Shown: positions 50,559 to 59,686 of the stretch, in pieces
Position numbering within the stretch: position 1 is the first letter of the stretch
Layout of the letters: every line of letters starts with the position of its first letter
NCBI RefSeq assembly: GCF_020524485.1
Contig: NZ_JAIVLF010000006.1
Span: forward strand, 434,001-498,000
Direction: 5' to 3'
DNA: 64,000 nucleotides
From: Novosphingobium profundi
Lineage (GTDB): Bacteria; Pseudomonadota; Alphaproteobacteria; Sphingomonadales; Sphingomonadaceae
Notes under the pieces: model-generated
What the model was told of the DNA's origin: nothing
Database searches by the model: none
The model's input: only the letters and a program-made list of their open reading frames with translations
Program-made: the position numbers and the translations under genes

Positions 50559-51425
50559 ATGCTGTATGTTGAAGAGGCCGACCTGGCCTTCATCCATGTG
50601 CCCAAGAACGCAGGCCAGAGCATTCGTCGCGCGCTCGGCGACTGCGGCCGGCTTTCTTATGCCGCGATGGCCAGAGATCTGGGGGTTGACGAGCCAACGG
50701 CTGAGGGTCTGATGGAAGAGCCGGTGACAGGGCGGCCGGGGATCGACACAGCGGTCCAGCCCGAACATGTGCCGCTGCCATTCTTGAAACTGGCTTTTCC
50801 TTGCAGCTTTGAGCGTCTGCAAGCGGCGAAGAGCTTCATCATGGTGCGTCCTCCTCGCGACCGGTTCCTCTCGGCCTTGCTGCAGCGGATCCGCGAATAT
50901 GGCGGGGCGGCGGCGTTGCGGGTGGACGATCCTCTCGTGGCGCAGGAAGCGCGCCGGATCTGCGACTGGCTCGAGGGACGCGGGCCCTTTTGCGACATGC
51001 CCTACATCCACTTTTCCCGTCAGATCGATTACGCTGAAATTGTAGGCGAAAGGATCGTTTCGGCGCTGTTCCCGCTTGATCGCACGGATGCGCTCGCCGC
51101 TTGGGTCAAACGGGAGACCGGGTTGGAGCTTGAGGTGGCCCATGACCATGCCCGGCGTGAACCCAAGGCCTGGGCAAGTTCGTTGCAGCCTGCCGTGCGC
51201 TTCATCGGCCGCAACCTCCTGCCCCAGACGCTCAAGAAGGCGATCTATCCCTTGTGGATGAACAGCGCGGCTTTTGCCAATGCGGCCAGTCGTTACGATA
51301 CGGTTCGTCTCGATCCGGATGTGGAGCGTTTCATCGCGGACTATTATGCCCCGGATGCGGCCCTCTACGCCGAGGCACAGCGCTTTGCTCAGGATATCAT
51401 GCAGCCGGTCCGCATGGCGGGGTGA
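50559..51425 (+). CDS. Sulfotransferase family 2-like protein
   Basis: 288-residue PAPS-dependent sulfotransferase-fold protein. The 5'-phosphosulfate loop is FIHVPKNAGQSIRRALG and the 3'-phosphate motif is FIMVRPPRDRFLSALLQRI (R..S). This is the pattern of the Sulfotransfer_2/'sulfotransferase family' that modifies carbohydrates or lipids; acceptor unknown. No signal peptide or membrane helix seen. It stands alone, 337 bp after tRNA-Arg, and is followed by repeat copy 8. Use of less GC-rich codons than neighbours is suggestive of acquisition but not quantified. Confidence 0.85.
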   Translation: MLYVEEADLAFIHVPKNAGQSIRRALGDCGRLSYAAMARDLGVDEPTAEGLMEEPVTGRPGIDTAVQPEHVPLPFLKLAFPCSFERLQAAKSFIMVRPPRDRFLSALLQRIREYGGAAALRVDDPLVAQEARRICDWLEGRGPFCDMPYIHFSRQIDYAEIVGERIVSALFPLDRTDALAAWVKRETGLELEVAHDHARREPKAWASSLQPAVRFIGRNLLPQTLKKAIYPLWMNSAAFANAASRYDTVRLDPDVERFIADYYAPDAALYAEAQRFAQDIMQPVRMAG

Positions 51426-51449
51426 GGACAATAGATAGAAGGCCCTTTT

Positions 51450-51562
51450 CAAGGGGCCATCGCCCCTTGACCCCGGAATCGGCGACTTCACTTTTCTCAG
51501 CCAGGGCGGCGCGTGGGAGGTGAGCTCGACAGTTCGGGGAGCCCGAGGGCGATGGCCCTCGG
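51450..51562 (+). repeat. Dispersed 113-bp palindromic repeat, copy 8
   Basis: CAAGGGG hairpin at 51450-51469 and CCGAGGG hairpin at 51543-51562. It lies between convergent sulfotransferase (25 bp) and mrpG (53 bp) 3' ends and is the last copy in the window. Confidence 0.92.
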
Positions 51563-51614
51563 TTCTAGTTCTTTCCCTATTGTCCGTTTTCCGCGTTTGC
51601 CCCGGTTCGAAGGT

Positions 51615-52043
51615 TCAGGGACGTCCGGTCCTCGTATCGTCGAATTTGGAGCTGCCAAAGGTGGCCCAGTCGGTGCCCTCTCCCGGCGGGGCGGGAAGTT
51701 CGGTCTCCACGTCCTCGGGCGCGCTGCAGCGGCGGAAGCGGCGGTGGATGTAGGCCTTTGCGATCATGTTCGCCGAGATGGGCGCGCTCAGGAACAGGAA
51801 CAGGGTGATGAGCAGTTCGTGGCTCGACCATTCCTGGCTGTGCAGCGGAAACCAGGCCATGGAGGCGAGGAGGATGCCGCCGACACCCAGCGTCGTGGCC
51901 TTGGTGGGGCCGTGCAGGCGGGTCATCAGCGAGGGCAGGCGGGCAAGGCCCCAGCTGCCGATGAGCGCAAAGGCGCCCCCCAGCACGATGAGAAAGGCGA
52001 CGAGTGCGTCAAGCAGGGTGGTCATGGTATCGCCGCCTGTCAT
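51615..52043 (-). CDS. mrpG: Na+/H+ antiporter subunit MrpG
   Basis: 142-residue small membrane subunit of the Mrp (Mnh/Pha) cation/proton antiporter. Three helices are evident (LLDALVAFLIVLGGAFALIG; TTLGVGGILLASMAW; LLITLFLFLSAPISANMIA), with the family motif RLPSLMTRLHGPTKATTLG. A long polar tail of 45 residues after HRRFRR is unusual. ATG 52043 gives the four-base ATGA overlap seen at every junction of the operon and is preferred over ATG 52025. Last gene of the operon. Confidence 0.93.
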   Translation of the reverse strand: MTGGDTMTTLLDALVAFLIVLGGAFALIGSWGLARLPSLMTRLHGPTKATTLGVGGILLASMAWFPLHSQEWSSHELLITLFLFLSAPISANMIAKAYIHRRFRRCSAPEDVETELPAPPGEGTDWATFGSSKFDDTRTGRP

Positions 52044-52309
52044 TCCACGATGTCCCCGCGCAGGAGGAACTTGGTGTAGGCCACCGTGCTGACGAAGCCG
52101 ACCATGGCCATGAGCAGCGCGGCCTCGAAGAAGACCGTGGTGTCCGCAAAGATGCCGAACAGCATGATGAAGGCGATCGCGTTGATGACCATGGTGTCGA
52201 GCGCGAGGATGCGGTCGGGCGCGGTCGGGCCCTTGAGCAGGCTCCACAGGTTGAGCAGCATGGCCAGCGCCACACAGGCAAGTGCGATCTTGAGGGCGAT
52301 GTCGATCAC
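52040..52309 (-). CDS. mrpF: Na+/H+ antiporter subunit MrpF
   Basis: 89-residue hydrophobic subunit with three helices and the MrpF signature LKGPTAPDRILALDTMVINA (GPxxxDRxxALD). Functions only inside the Mrp complex in the inner membrane. Coupled by four-base overlaps to mrpE upstream and mrpG downstream. Confidence 0.95.
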   Translation of the reverse strand: MIDIALKIALACVALAMLLNLWSLLKGPTAPDRILALDTMVINAIAFIMLFGIFADTTVFFEAALLMAMVGFVSTVAYTKFLLRGDIVE

Positions 52310-52797
52310 GCGAAGATCTCCATGAGGCGGCGTTCGTAGCGCTGCTTGATCTGGGCGATCTCGCCGTCCGGATCGTCGGTGTGCAGCGCATGGACAAGAA
52401 GGTGGCGCGCGTCGGTCGAGATGTCGACCGAGACGGTGCCAGGCGTCAGGCTGATCGTGCCCGCCAGCACCGTAATGGCTTCGGCCGATTGCAGTTCGAG
52501 CGGGATCGAGAGCCAGGCCGGGCGCAGGTCCTTATTGCGCTTGAACAGGATCAGGCGCGCGACGTGGAAGTTGGCGACCACGATGTCGTAGAGCACCAGG
52601 AACACGTAGCCCACGAGCGGCAGGCCCAGGCGCAGCTTTGCGCGTTCGGGCCAGAAGGGCGCGCTGAACAGGGGGACCAGAACCGCGAAGACCAGGCCCA
52701 GGATGGCGACTCCCAGGTTCAGGGAGTTGAACACGATCATCCACATGACCAGCAGCATGGCGGTCAGACCGGGGTGCGGGAGGAGGCGGTGCATCAC
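52306..52797 (-). CDS. mrpE: Na+/H+ antiporter subunit MrpE
   Basis: 163 residues. Two N-terminal helices (TAMLLVMWMIVFNSLNLGVA; LGLVFAVLVPLFSAPFW), a third after LRLGLPLVGYVFLVLYDIVV, and a cytoplasmic domain with VLAGTISLTPGTVSVDISTD, the MrpE hallmark. Overlaps mrpD and mrpF by four bases each. Confidence 0.95.
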   Translation of the reverse strand: MMHRLLPHPGLTAMLLVMWMIVFNSLNLGVAILGLVFAVLVPLFSAPFWPERAKLRLGLPLVGYVFLVLYDIVVANFHVARLILFKRNKDLRPAWLSIPLELQSAEAITVLAGTISLTPGTVSVDISTDARHLLVHALHTDDPDGEIAQIKQRYERRLMEIFA

Positions 52798-54347
52798 GGA
52801 GCATCTCCTTGCGCGGTCGGGCTCGGGGGGGAGGCGGTCCCCAGGACCGAGCGCAGGTAGAGCGGCGTGTCGAGAACCTGCGCGGCGGTCCCTTGCGTGT
52901 ACCGGGTGGCCGGGCCGGCGAACACGGTGAGGCCGACCAGCAGGGCGAGCAGGAACAGGCTGGGCAGGGCCTGGACGAGGCGCGGGGGATCACGGTCTTC
53001 GGGCAGTTCGGGCGTCTCATCGTGCTTCCAGAAGACGGTACTGCCCGCGCGCGCGAGGGCGACAACGGCGATGAGGCTGGTGACAAGGATCACGCCCCAG
53101 ATCCAGGCCGCCTGCGGGCTGGCCAGTGCGGCATCAAGGATCAGCAGCTTGCCAAAGAAGCCCGACAGCGGGGGAAGACCCGCGAGCGCCACGCCGCCTG
53201 CCAGGAACAGGAAGGCCAGGAGCGAGGCCCCGGCAAAGCGCGGGGTGGGCACGATGGCGTCGCCCTCCACGCCGCGCCAGCGCACGACGAGGTCGACCGT
53301 CAGGAACAGGAAGGCGGCGGCGATGGTGGTGTGGGGCAGGTAGTAGAGCGCGGCGGCAAGGCCATCGCCATCGAACAGGGCGATGGCGACAAGCAGCGTG
53401 CCGGTCGAGCCGATAAGACCGAAGGCGGCCATGTCGCGAAGGCCGCGTGCCGCGAGCATCCCGGCAAACCCCAGGATAATGGTGCCGAGCGCTGCGGGAA
53501 GCAGGATTGGCTCGGCCACGTCGCCGAAAATCAGCGGGGTGGTGCGGATGATCGAGTAGGCGCCGACCTTGGTCATGATCGCGAAGAGCGCAGCGACGGC
53601 GGGCGCGGTCGAGGAATAGGCGCGCGGCAGCCACAGGTGCAGCGGCAGCAGCGCGGCCTTGAGCGCGAACACGGCGATGAGAACGAGCCCGCCGGCCAGG
53701 AACAGGCCGCGGTCCCCTTGCGCCAGCTGCGCCCCGCGTGCGGCCATGTCGGCCATGTTGAGCGTGCCGGTCACCCCGTAGAGGATGCCAAGGCCGACCA
53801 GAAACAGGGTCGAGCCGGTGAGGTTGACGACGACGTACTGCACGCCCGAAGTCAGGCGGCGCGCGCCCTGTCCGTGCAGGATCAGGCCGTAGGAGGCGAT
53901 CAACAGGACCTCGAAGAAGACGAACAGGTTGAACAGGTCGCCGGTCAGGAAGGCGCCGTTGATGCCGAGCAGCTGGAACTGGAAGATCGGGTGGAAATTC
54001 CAGCCCTTGCGGTCAAGTTTGGTGAGCGCGGCGTGGGTCGCCACGGCAAAGCCCACGACCGAGGTCAGAAGCAGCATCCAGGCCGCAAGCTGGTCGAGCA
54101 CGAGGACGATGCCGAAAGGCGCGGGCCAGTCGCCCATGGCGTAGGGCGTGGGGTCGGACTGGGAGGCGCGTAGCAGCAGGGCCACCGCGATCAGCACTTG
54201 CAGCGCGGTCGAGCCGATGGAGATTCCGGCCGCGACCATGCGGCGGCGGCGGCGGAAGATGAGCGCCATCGTGCCCGCCAGCGAGGGCAGCATGATGGGC
54301 GCGGCAATCAGCGAGGCGGCCAGGTTGTCGGAAATCGAAAGGCTCAC
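52794..54347 (-). CDS. mrpD: Na+/H+ antiporter subunit MrpD
   Basis: 517-residue subunit homologous to complex I subunits NuoL/M/N, part of the proton-translocating core. Conserved: GDLFNLFVFFEVLLIASYGL (with the key Glu), ALKAALLPLHLWLPRAYSST and PAVAALFAIMTKVGAYSIIR (with the channel Lys), GLPPLSGFFGKLLILDAAL. A GTG at 54347 overlaps the mrpC stop by four bases, so it is preferred though the frame is open much further. Confidence 0.95.
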   Translation of the reverse strand: MSLSISDNLAASLIAAPIMLPSLAGTMALIFRRRRRMVAAGISIGSTALQVLIAVALLLRASQSDPTPYAMGDWPAPFGIVLVLDQLAAWMLLLTSVVGFAVATHAALTKLDRKGWNFHPIFQFQLLGINGAFLTGDLFNLFVFFEVLLIASYGLILHGQGARRLTSGVQYVVVNLTGSTLFLVGLGILYGVTGTLNMADMAARGAQLAQGDRGLFLAGGLVLIAVFALKAALLPLHLWLPRAYSSTAPAVAALFAIMTKVGAYSIIRTTPLIFGDVAEPILLPAALGTIILGFAGMLAARGLRDMAAFGLIGSTGTLLVAIALFDGDGLAAALYYLPHTTIAAAFLFLTVDLVVRWRGVEGDAIVPTPRFAGASLLAFLFLAGGVALAGLPPLSGFFGKLLILDAALASPQAAWIWGVILVTSLIAVVALARAGSTVFWKHDETPELPEDRDPPRLVQALPSLFLLALLVGLTVFAGPATRYTQGTAAQVLDTPLYLRSVLGTASPPSPTAQGDAP

Positions 54348-54766
54348 GGGCGGGTTTCCCCCAGCATGTCGATGCGGTGGGCGTTGCGGCGTGCGATCCA
54401 TTCCTCGCGGTCGCCGTCGAGTGGGTCGATGGCGGGGTCGGGCTCGCCGTCGACCTGGTCGGTGCCGGTTTCGAGGAAGGTGCGCAGCGAGAGCACGACA
54501 ACCAGCGCGCTCATTCCGAAGGAGATGACGATGGCGGTCAGCACCAGCGCCTGAGGCAGCGGATCGGTGTAGGTCGCAGCGTCCTCGCTGAAGATTGGGG
54601 GGGCGCCCACTTTCAGGCGGCCGATGGCGAAGAGGAAGAGGTTGATCGCGTAGGAGAGCATCGTCACGCCCAGGACCACCGGGAAGGTGCGTCCGCGCAG
54701 CGAGAGGTAGATGCCCGCCCAGGTCAGCGCGCCAATGGCGGTGGCGATGAGGAATTCCATGCTCAT
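54344..54766 (-). CDS. mrpC: Na+/H+ antiporter subunit MrpC
   Basis: 140-residue NuoK-like subunit: three helices (LIATAIGALTWAGIYLSLRG; FPVVLGVTMLSYAINLFLFA; LVLTAIVISFGMSALVVVL) with the conserved Asp/Glu region 'DPLPQALVLTAIVI'. A C-terminal polar tail follows. Overlaps mrpA and mrpD by four bases. Confidence 0.95.
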   Translation of the reverse strand: MSMEFLIATAIGALTWAGIYLSLRGRTFPVVLGVTMLSYAINLFLFAIGRLKVGAPPIFSEDAATYTDPLPQALVLTAIVISFGMSALVVVLSLRTFLETGTDQVDGEPDPAIDPLDGDREEWIARRNAHRIDMLGETRP

Positions 54767-57639
54767 GCGGGTGTCTCCCCGTTCGTTTCACGCAGTCTGG
54801 CGGGGTCGATGTCCATGGGACCGGCCTCGGCGGCCTTGGTCCCTGTGTCTTCCTTGTTGGCCCGCACGGCGATGTGACTCAGTTCGGCCAGCGCCAGCAT
54901 CACCGCGCCGATGACGGTCATGCCCACGCCCACGTCGAAGGCCATGGCCGAGGCCAGCTCGAAATCGCCCAGCAGTGGCAGGTGGAAGTGGCCGAAGGCG
55001 CTGGTGAAGAGCGGGGCGCCGAAGACCAGCGAACCCAGCCCCGTCAGCGCGGCGATGGTCACGCCCAGGCCGATCAACAGGTGTTCGTCGATGCGGCGGC
55101 GTGCGTCGGTCCACTCAAAGCCCGAGGCCATGTACTGCACCAGCATCGCGATCGAGGCGACCAGCCCGGCAATGAAGCCGCCGCCCGGCGCGTTGTGGCC
55201 GCGCAGGAAGATGTAGATGGCAACGATCGTGGCGAGCGGCAGCAGCACGCGCGCGGCCACCGCGAACATCATCGGGTGGCGTTCGGGCGAGCGCGGCAGC
55301 TCGGCGATCCAGGCGCGCAGGCGCTGGCCGGCGGCGCCGCGCGCGGCCGGCTGGAGCATCGCGAAGATGGTGAGCGCGGCAATGCCCAGCACGGTGATCT
55401 CGCCAAAGGTGTCGAAACCGCGGAAGTCGACCAGCGTCACGTTGACGACGTTGTGGCCGCCGCCGCCCGACACGCTGTTTTCCCAGTGGTAGGTCGAGAT
55501 CGGATCGTTGGGCTCGCGCGTCATCACCGCCCAGGCTGCGAAGCCGACTGCGCCGCCCCCGGCAAGGCCGATCAGCGCATCGCGCAGGCGCAGCGGCATG
55601 CTGGAGAGGCGCGAAGGCTTCTTGGGCAGAAGGTTGAGTGCAAGCAGCATGAGCAGGATCGTCACCGTCTCGACCGAAATCTGCGTCAGCGCGAGGTCGG
55701 GCGCGGAGAGGTAGACGAAGGCAAGGCTGACGACGAGGCCGATCACCGAGATGAAGACCAGCGTCAGGAAGCGCTGCTGCTGGGCGACCAGCACGGCGGC
55801 GATGCCCGACAGCAGGAGGAGCCAGGCGACGATGGCGACAGGGTGGGCGGGCAGGGTCTCGTGCGTGCCGGGCGTGTATCCGCCCTGGACCATGCCGTAG
55901 GCGCCGAGCGCAATGGCCAGCGCGAAGAGGACCGCCAGTTGGCGCTGGAGCGAGCCGTTGTGGATGGCATCGGAGACCACGCGGGCAGCATCGACGAGGC
56001 GTTCGACGAGGCTTTCGAACAGGGCCTTGCCGTCGGGCAGGTTGGCGACGTCCCAGCCCCGCTGGAGCCCCGCGTGACGCCACAGCAGGAAGGCGCCCGC
56101 AGCGACTGCGACGAGGCTCATGCCCAGCGCCGGGGTCAGCCCGTGCCAGAGCGCGGGGTGGAAGGTGGGCGCGCGCCCGCCCGTCACCGCGTCGATGGCC
56201 GGGACCATCAGCGCGTGGGTGAGGGTGTTGGGGGCAAGGCCGACGAGGATGGTGAGGACGACCAGCAGCGCGGACGGCGCCCACAGACCCAGCGGCGGAT
56301 CGTGGGGCTTGGCCGGATAGCTCTCGCGCCTGGGGCCAAGGTAGAGGTGGAAGATGTAGCGCAGCGAATAGGCCACCGAGAACGCGGCGGCGAGGACGGC
56401 AAGCATCGGCAGCAGCCAGTCCTGGCCCGACCAGACGGTGTGCGCGGCCTCTTCCAGCATCATCTCCTTGGAGAGGAAGCCGCCGAGCGGGGGCAGGCCC
56501 GCCATCGAGGCGGCCGCCACGATGCCCAGCGTTGCGGTGATCGGCATGAGCGTGGCCAGACCGCCCAGCTTGCGGATGTCACGGGTGCCCGCTTCGTGGT
56601 CGACGATCCCCGCGTTCATGAACAGCGCGGCCTTGAACAGCGCGTGGTTGAGCAGGTGGAACAGCGCGGCCATTGCCGCCCCCGGCGTGCCGAAGCCCAG
56701 AAGCATGGTCATCAGGCCCAGATGGCTTACGGTCGAATAGGCGAGGATGCCCTTCAGGTCCTGCTTGAAGAAGCCGACGACGGCGGCCAGCAGCATGGTC
56801 ACGAGGCCCGTCGTCGCGACGAGATAGAACCAGGTCTCGGTGCCCGCGAGGACCGGCCAGAGGCGCGCCATCAGGAAGACGCCCGCCTTCACCATGGTGG
56901 CCGAGTGCAGGTAGGCGCTCACCGGCGTGGGCGCGGCCATGGCGTGGGGCAGCCAGAAGTGGAACGGGAACTGCGCGGACTTGGTGAAGCAGCCCAGGAG
57001 GATGAGAATGAGCGCGGCCGGGTAGAGGGGCGAAGCCTGGATCGTCTCACCCCGGGCGAGAAGTGCGCCCAGCTCGTAAGTGCCCGCGATGTGGCCCAGC
57101 AGCAGCAGCCCGGCGATGAGGGCAAGCCCGCCTCCGCCGGTGACCGCGAGTGCCATGCGCGCGCCCTGCCGACCTTCCGCCTTGCCGCTGCGAAAGCCGA
57201 TGAGAAGGAAGGAGGAAAGGCTCGTTAGCTCCCAGAAAACCAGCAGCAGCAGGATGTTGCCGGAAAGCGAGATGCCCACCATCGCGCCCTGGAACAGCAG
57301 CAGCAGCGAGAGGAAGCGTCCCAACGCTTCGTCGCCCGGCAGGTAGAAGCGGGCGTAGATGACGATGAGCAGGCCAATCCCCAGGATCAGCCCGGTGAAC
57401 AGGAACGCCAGCCCATCGAGGCGCAGCGAGAAGGCCAGGTCGAGCGCGGGCACCCATTCGGCCCGGAATGCCTGGACCGAACCGGAGAGGATGTCAGGAG
57501 CCGTGCCGCCGAGGAACCAGAGCCCGGCCAGAACCGGGGCCAGCGCCACCAGGGTCTGTGCGTTGCGGCTCAGGCGGCCGCCCGCGGCCAGCAGGAGGCA
57601 ACCGATGAACGGCAGGACGGCAATCAGGACCAGATGCAA
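54763..57639 (-). CDS. mrpA: Na+/H+ antiporter subunit MrpA fused with MrpB
   Basis: Large inner-membrane subunit of 958 residues. The NuoL-like part has LLLVFWELTSLSSFLLIGFR, PFHFWLPHAMAAPTPVSAYL with HSATMVKAGVFLMARL, and GLPPLGGFLSKEMMLEEA. The C-terminal third contains the MrpB domain (LRGHNAPGGGFIAGLVASIA, VQYMASGFEW), so MrpA and MrpB are one polypeptide, as in group 2 Mrp systems; no separate mrpB exists. A TTG at 57639 has AAGGGGG upstream and is preferred over ATG 57675. First gene of mrpABCDEFG, which exports Na+ for H+ in alkali and salt tolerance. Confidence 0.95.
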   Translation of the reverse strand: MHLVLIAVLPFIGCLLLAAGGRLSRNAQTLVALAPVLAGLWFLGGTAPDILSGSVQAFRAEWVPALDLAFSLRLDGLAFLFTGLILGIGLLIVIYARFYLPGDEALGRFLSLLLLFQGAMVGISLSGNILLLLVFWELTSLSSFLLIGFRSGKAEGRQGARMALAVTGGGGLALIAGLLLLGHIAGTYELGALLARGETIQASPLYPAALILILLGCFTKSAQFPFHFWLPHAMAAPTPVSAYLHSATMVKAGVFLMARLWPVLAGTETWFYLVATTGLVTMLLAAVVGFFKQDLKGILAYSTVSHLGLMTMLLGFGTPGAAMAALFHLLNHALFKAALFMNAGIVDHEAGTRDIRKLGGLATLMPITATLGIVAAASMAGLPPLGGFLSKEMMLEEAAHTVWSGQDWLLPMLAVLAAAFSVAYSLRYIFHLYLGPRRESYPAKPHDPPLGLWAPSALLVVLTILVGLAPNTLTHALMVPAIDAVTGGRAPTFHPALWHGLTPALGMSLVAVAAGAFLLWRHAGLQRGWDVANLPDGKALFESLVERLVDAARVVSDAIHNGSLQRQLAVLFALAIALGAYGMVQGGYTPGTHETLPAHPVAIVAWLLLLSGIAAVLVAQQQRFLTLVFISVIGLVVSLAFVYLSAPDLALTQISVETVTILLMLLALNLLPKKPSRLSSMPLRLRDALIGLAGGGAVGFAAWAVMTREPNDPISTYHWENSVSGGGGHNVVNVTLVDFRGFDTFGEITVLGIAALTIFAMLQPAARGAAGQRLRAWIAELPRSPERHPMMFAVAARVLLPLATIVAIYIFLRGHNAPGGGFIAGLVASIAMLVQYMASGFEWTDARRRIDEHLLIGLGVTIAALTGLGSLVFGAPLFTSAFGHFHLPLLGDFELASAMAFDVGVGMTVIGAVMLALAELSHIAVRANKEDTGTKAAEAGPMDIDPARLRETNGETPA

Positions 57640-57735
57640 GAGTTTCCCCCTTGTTGCCGACCGGAACGGCAGCAATTGCGTAGGTGTTCAGCGATGGAGA
57701 GCCCGTTTCCCCGCTCAGGGCGTCGGACGCAAGCC

Positions 57736-58338
57736 CTAAGCGTCAACTTCCCGACATTCGCCCGGTTTCAGGAAGCTGGACAAACTCTTGTACGCGCCTT
57801 GCGGGTTCTGGCGCACCCCGTCGAGGACGATGCGCAGGGCCAGTGCAAAGGCCTTGTCCTCGGGCATCGCCTTGGAGCCGCGCGCCGCGCCCAGCATCTC
57901 GATGGCCATATAGAGCATGTCCGGGGTGAAGCCTTCATCGACCTGTCCGCAGCCCCGCGCGGTTTCGAGGAGGAGGTCGAGCATGCGTTCATAGCGCGGA
58001 CGCAGCCGCTCGGCGAAGGCCTGGATGCGGTCTTCATCGACGGTGCACAGGAGCGGGAAGTGGATCGAGGCGGCTCGGCTCTGGCAGGTGAGGGCATCGA
58101 CCAGGAGAGCCGGATCGCCCGCGCGTGTCTCGATCGTCTGCAAGGCGTCCTCGATCTCGCCTTCGACCACCGCCATGATCAGTTCCGCGCGGTCGGCGAA
58201 GTGGCGGTAGAGCGTGCCGCGTCCGCATCCGGCCTCCTCGATCACCGCCTGGAGCGGGGTGTCGGGGCCGTGGCTTGCGAACACGTGCGCGGCGGCCTCG
58301 ATCAGGCGCCGCCTATGTTCGAGCGCATCTGCACGCAT
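57736..58338 (-). CDS. TetR/AcrR-family regulator beside RND efflux genes
   Basis: 200-residue repressor. N-terminal helix-turn-helix: RRRLIEAAAHVFASHGPDTP and LQAVIEEAGCGRGTLYRHFA, followed by a helical ligand-binding domain. ATG 58338 has AAGGAGATC upstream. It is divergent from the RND efflux genes across about 170 bp and most likely represses them; effector unknown. The mrpA gene starts 97 bp beyond its stop on the same strand, but the arrangement suggests separate units. Confidence 0.93.
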   Translation of the reverse strand: MRADALEHRRRLIEAAAHVFASHGPDTPLQAVIEEAGCGRGTLYRHFADRAELIMAVVEGEIEDALQTIETRAGDPALLVDALTCQSRAASIHFPLLCTVDEDRIQAFAERLRPRYERMLDLLLETARGCGQVDEGFTPDMLYMAIEMLGAARGSKAMPEDKAFALALRIVLDGVRQNPQGAYKSLSSFLKPGECREVDA

Positions 58339-58512
58339 GGGGGATCTCCTTGTCGTCTGCGTCGTCTGCCGCGTGTCGCCTTCTGCATGTTCGTGGCGCG
58401 CTGATACCGTGTGTCGGCGCCGAAGGCCACGAATAAACGGACAGGGCTTGTCCACTTATTGCGCGTGCGATAAGCCCCCTCCCCAATGATCCTCCTTTGG
58501 AACGGTGACACC

Positions 58513-59682
58513 GTGCTTCGATCTCTTCGCCCATGGCGCGTTGGCGCGCTGGCTGGACTTGCCCTGCTGGCGGCATGTGGCGGGGAGCCGACACCGAGCG
58601 CGCCGCCCGCGGTTCCCGTCAGGACGATCAAGGTTTCCCGCCAGGAAGTGCCCAACGTGATCGAGTTGCCCGGCCGTATCGAGGCGGTCCGCTCAGCCGA
58701 GGTGCGGGCGCGCAGTGACGGTATCGTGCTGCGCCGCCTCTATGAGGAAGGCGCAAGCGTGGCGGCGGGCACCCCGCTGTTCGAGATCGATCCGCGTGAC
58801 TACCGCGCGCAGGTGCAATCGGCCGAGGCGGCCCTCCAGCGGGCCATTGCCGCGCAGCAGAACGCGGCCTCGATCGTCACGCGCTACGAACCGCTGATCG
58901 CCGAGCGTGCGGTGAGCGCGCAGGAATTCGACGCGGCGCAGTCCGATCTGCGGCAGGCCAACGCGCAGGTCAGCGAGGCGCGCGCCGCGCTCGACCGCGC
59001 CAAGCTCCAGCTCAGCTACACCACCGTGCGCGCGCCCATCGCAGGCCGCGCCAGCAGCGCCGAAGTGACCGAGGGCGCGCTGGTGAGCGGGGCGGAAGGT
59101 ACGCTCCTGACCCGTGTCGACCAGGTAAGTCCGGTCTACGCCGAGTTCAGCGTCTCCAGCGCCTCGGTGCTCGACACCTTCGCGCAGGTGCGCAGCGGCG
59201 AGCTCGCTGTGCCGGATCTGGAGACCATCGAGGTCTCGCTGATCCTCGAGAACGGCGAGGAATACGGTCCCGTTGGACACCTCGACTTTGCGAGCCCCGT
59301 GGTTTCGCCCGAGACCGGCAGCCAGACCCTGCGCGCGCGCTTCGCCAACCCGGAACGCCTGCTGGCACCGGGGCAGTTCGTGCGCGGGCGCATCCGGCTG
59401 GGCGTGCGCAAGGACGGGATGACGGTGCCCGCGCGTGCGGTCCAGTTCCAGGGCTCGCAGCCGCAGGTGTCGGTGATGGGCGAGGACGGTTCGGTCAAGG
59501 CGCGCAAGGTGCGCCTGGGTGCCTTGCTGGGCAAGGACTGGATCGTCAACGACGGCCTCAAGCCCGGAGAGCGGGTGATCGTCGAGGGCTGGGCCAAGCT
59601 GCGTCCGGGGCAGAAGGCGACGGAGGCCAAGAGCGGGGCCAAGGCACCGGCCAAGGGCACGGCCAGGACCGGGGGCGCCTGA
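58513..59682 (+). CDS. RND efflux periplasmic adaptor (AcrA/MexA family)
   Basis: 389-residue membrane-fusion lipoprotein. A lipobox (LALLAAC) anchors it in the inner membrane. The biotinyl-lipoyl domain (VIELPGRIEAVRSAEVRARS), the coiled-coil hairpin (about residues 85-140), the second lipoyl half (LSYTTVRAPIAGRASSAEVT), beta-barrel and membrane-proximal domains follow in the AcrA order. GTG 58513 gives a short n-region; ATG 58486 is an alternative. It precedes the pump gene by four bases. Confidence 0.93.
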   Translation: MLRSLRPWRVGALAGLALLAACGGEPTPSAPPAVPVRTIKVSRQEVPNVIELPGRIEAVRSAEVRARSDGIVLRRLYEEGASVAAGTPLFEIDPRDYRAQVQSAEAALQRAIAAQQNAASIVTRYEPLIAERAVSAQEFDAAQSDLRQANAQVSEARAALDRAKLQLSYTTVRAPIAGRASSAEVTEGALVSGAEGTLLTRVDQVSPVYAEFSVSSASVLDTFAQVRSGELAVPDLETIEVSLILENGEEYGPVGHLDFASPVVSPETGSQTLRARFANPERLLAPGQFVRGRIRLGVRKDGMTVPARAVQFQGSQPQVSVMGEDGSVKARKVRLGALLGKDWIVNDGLKPGERVIVEGWAKLRPGQKATEAKSGAKAPAKGTARTGGA

Positions 59683-59686
59683 GGCG

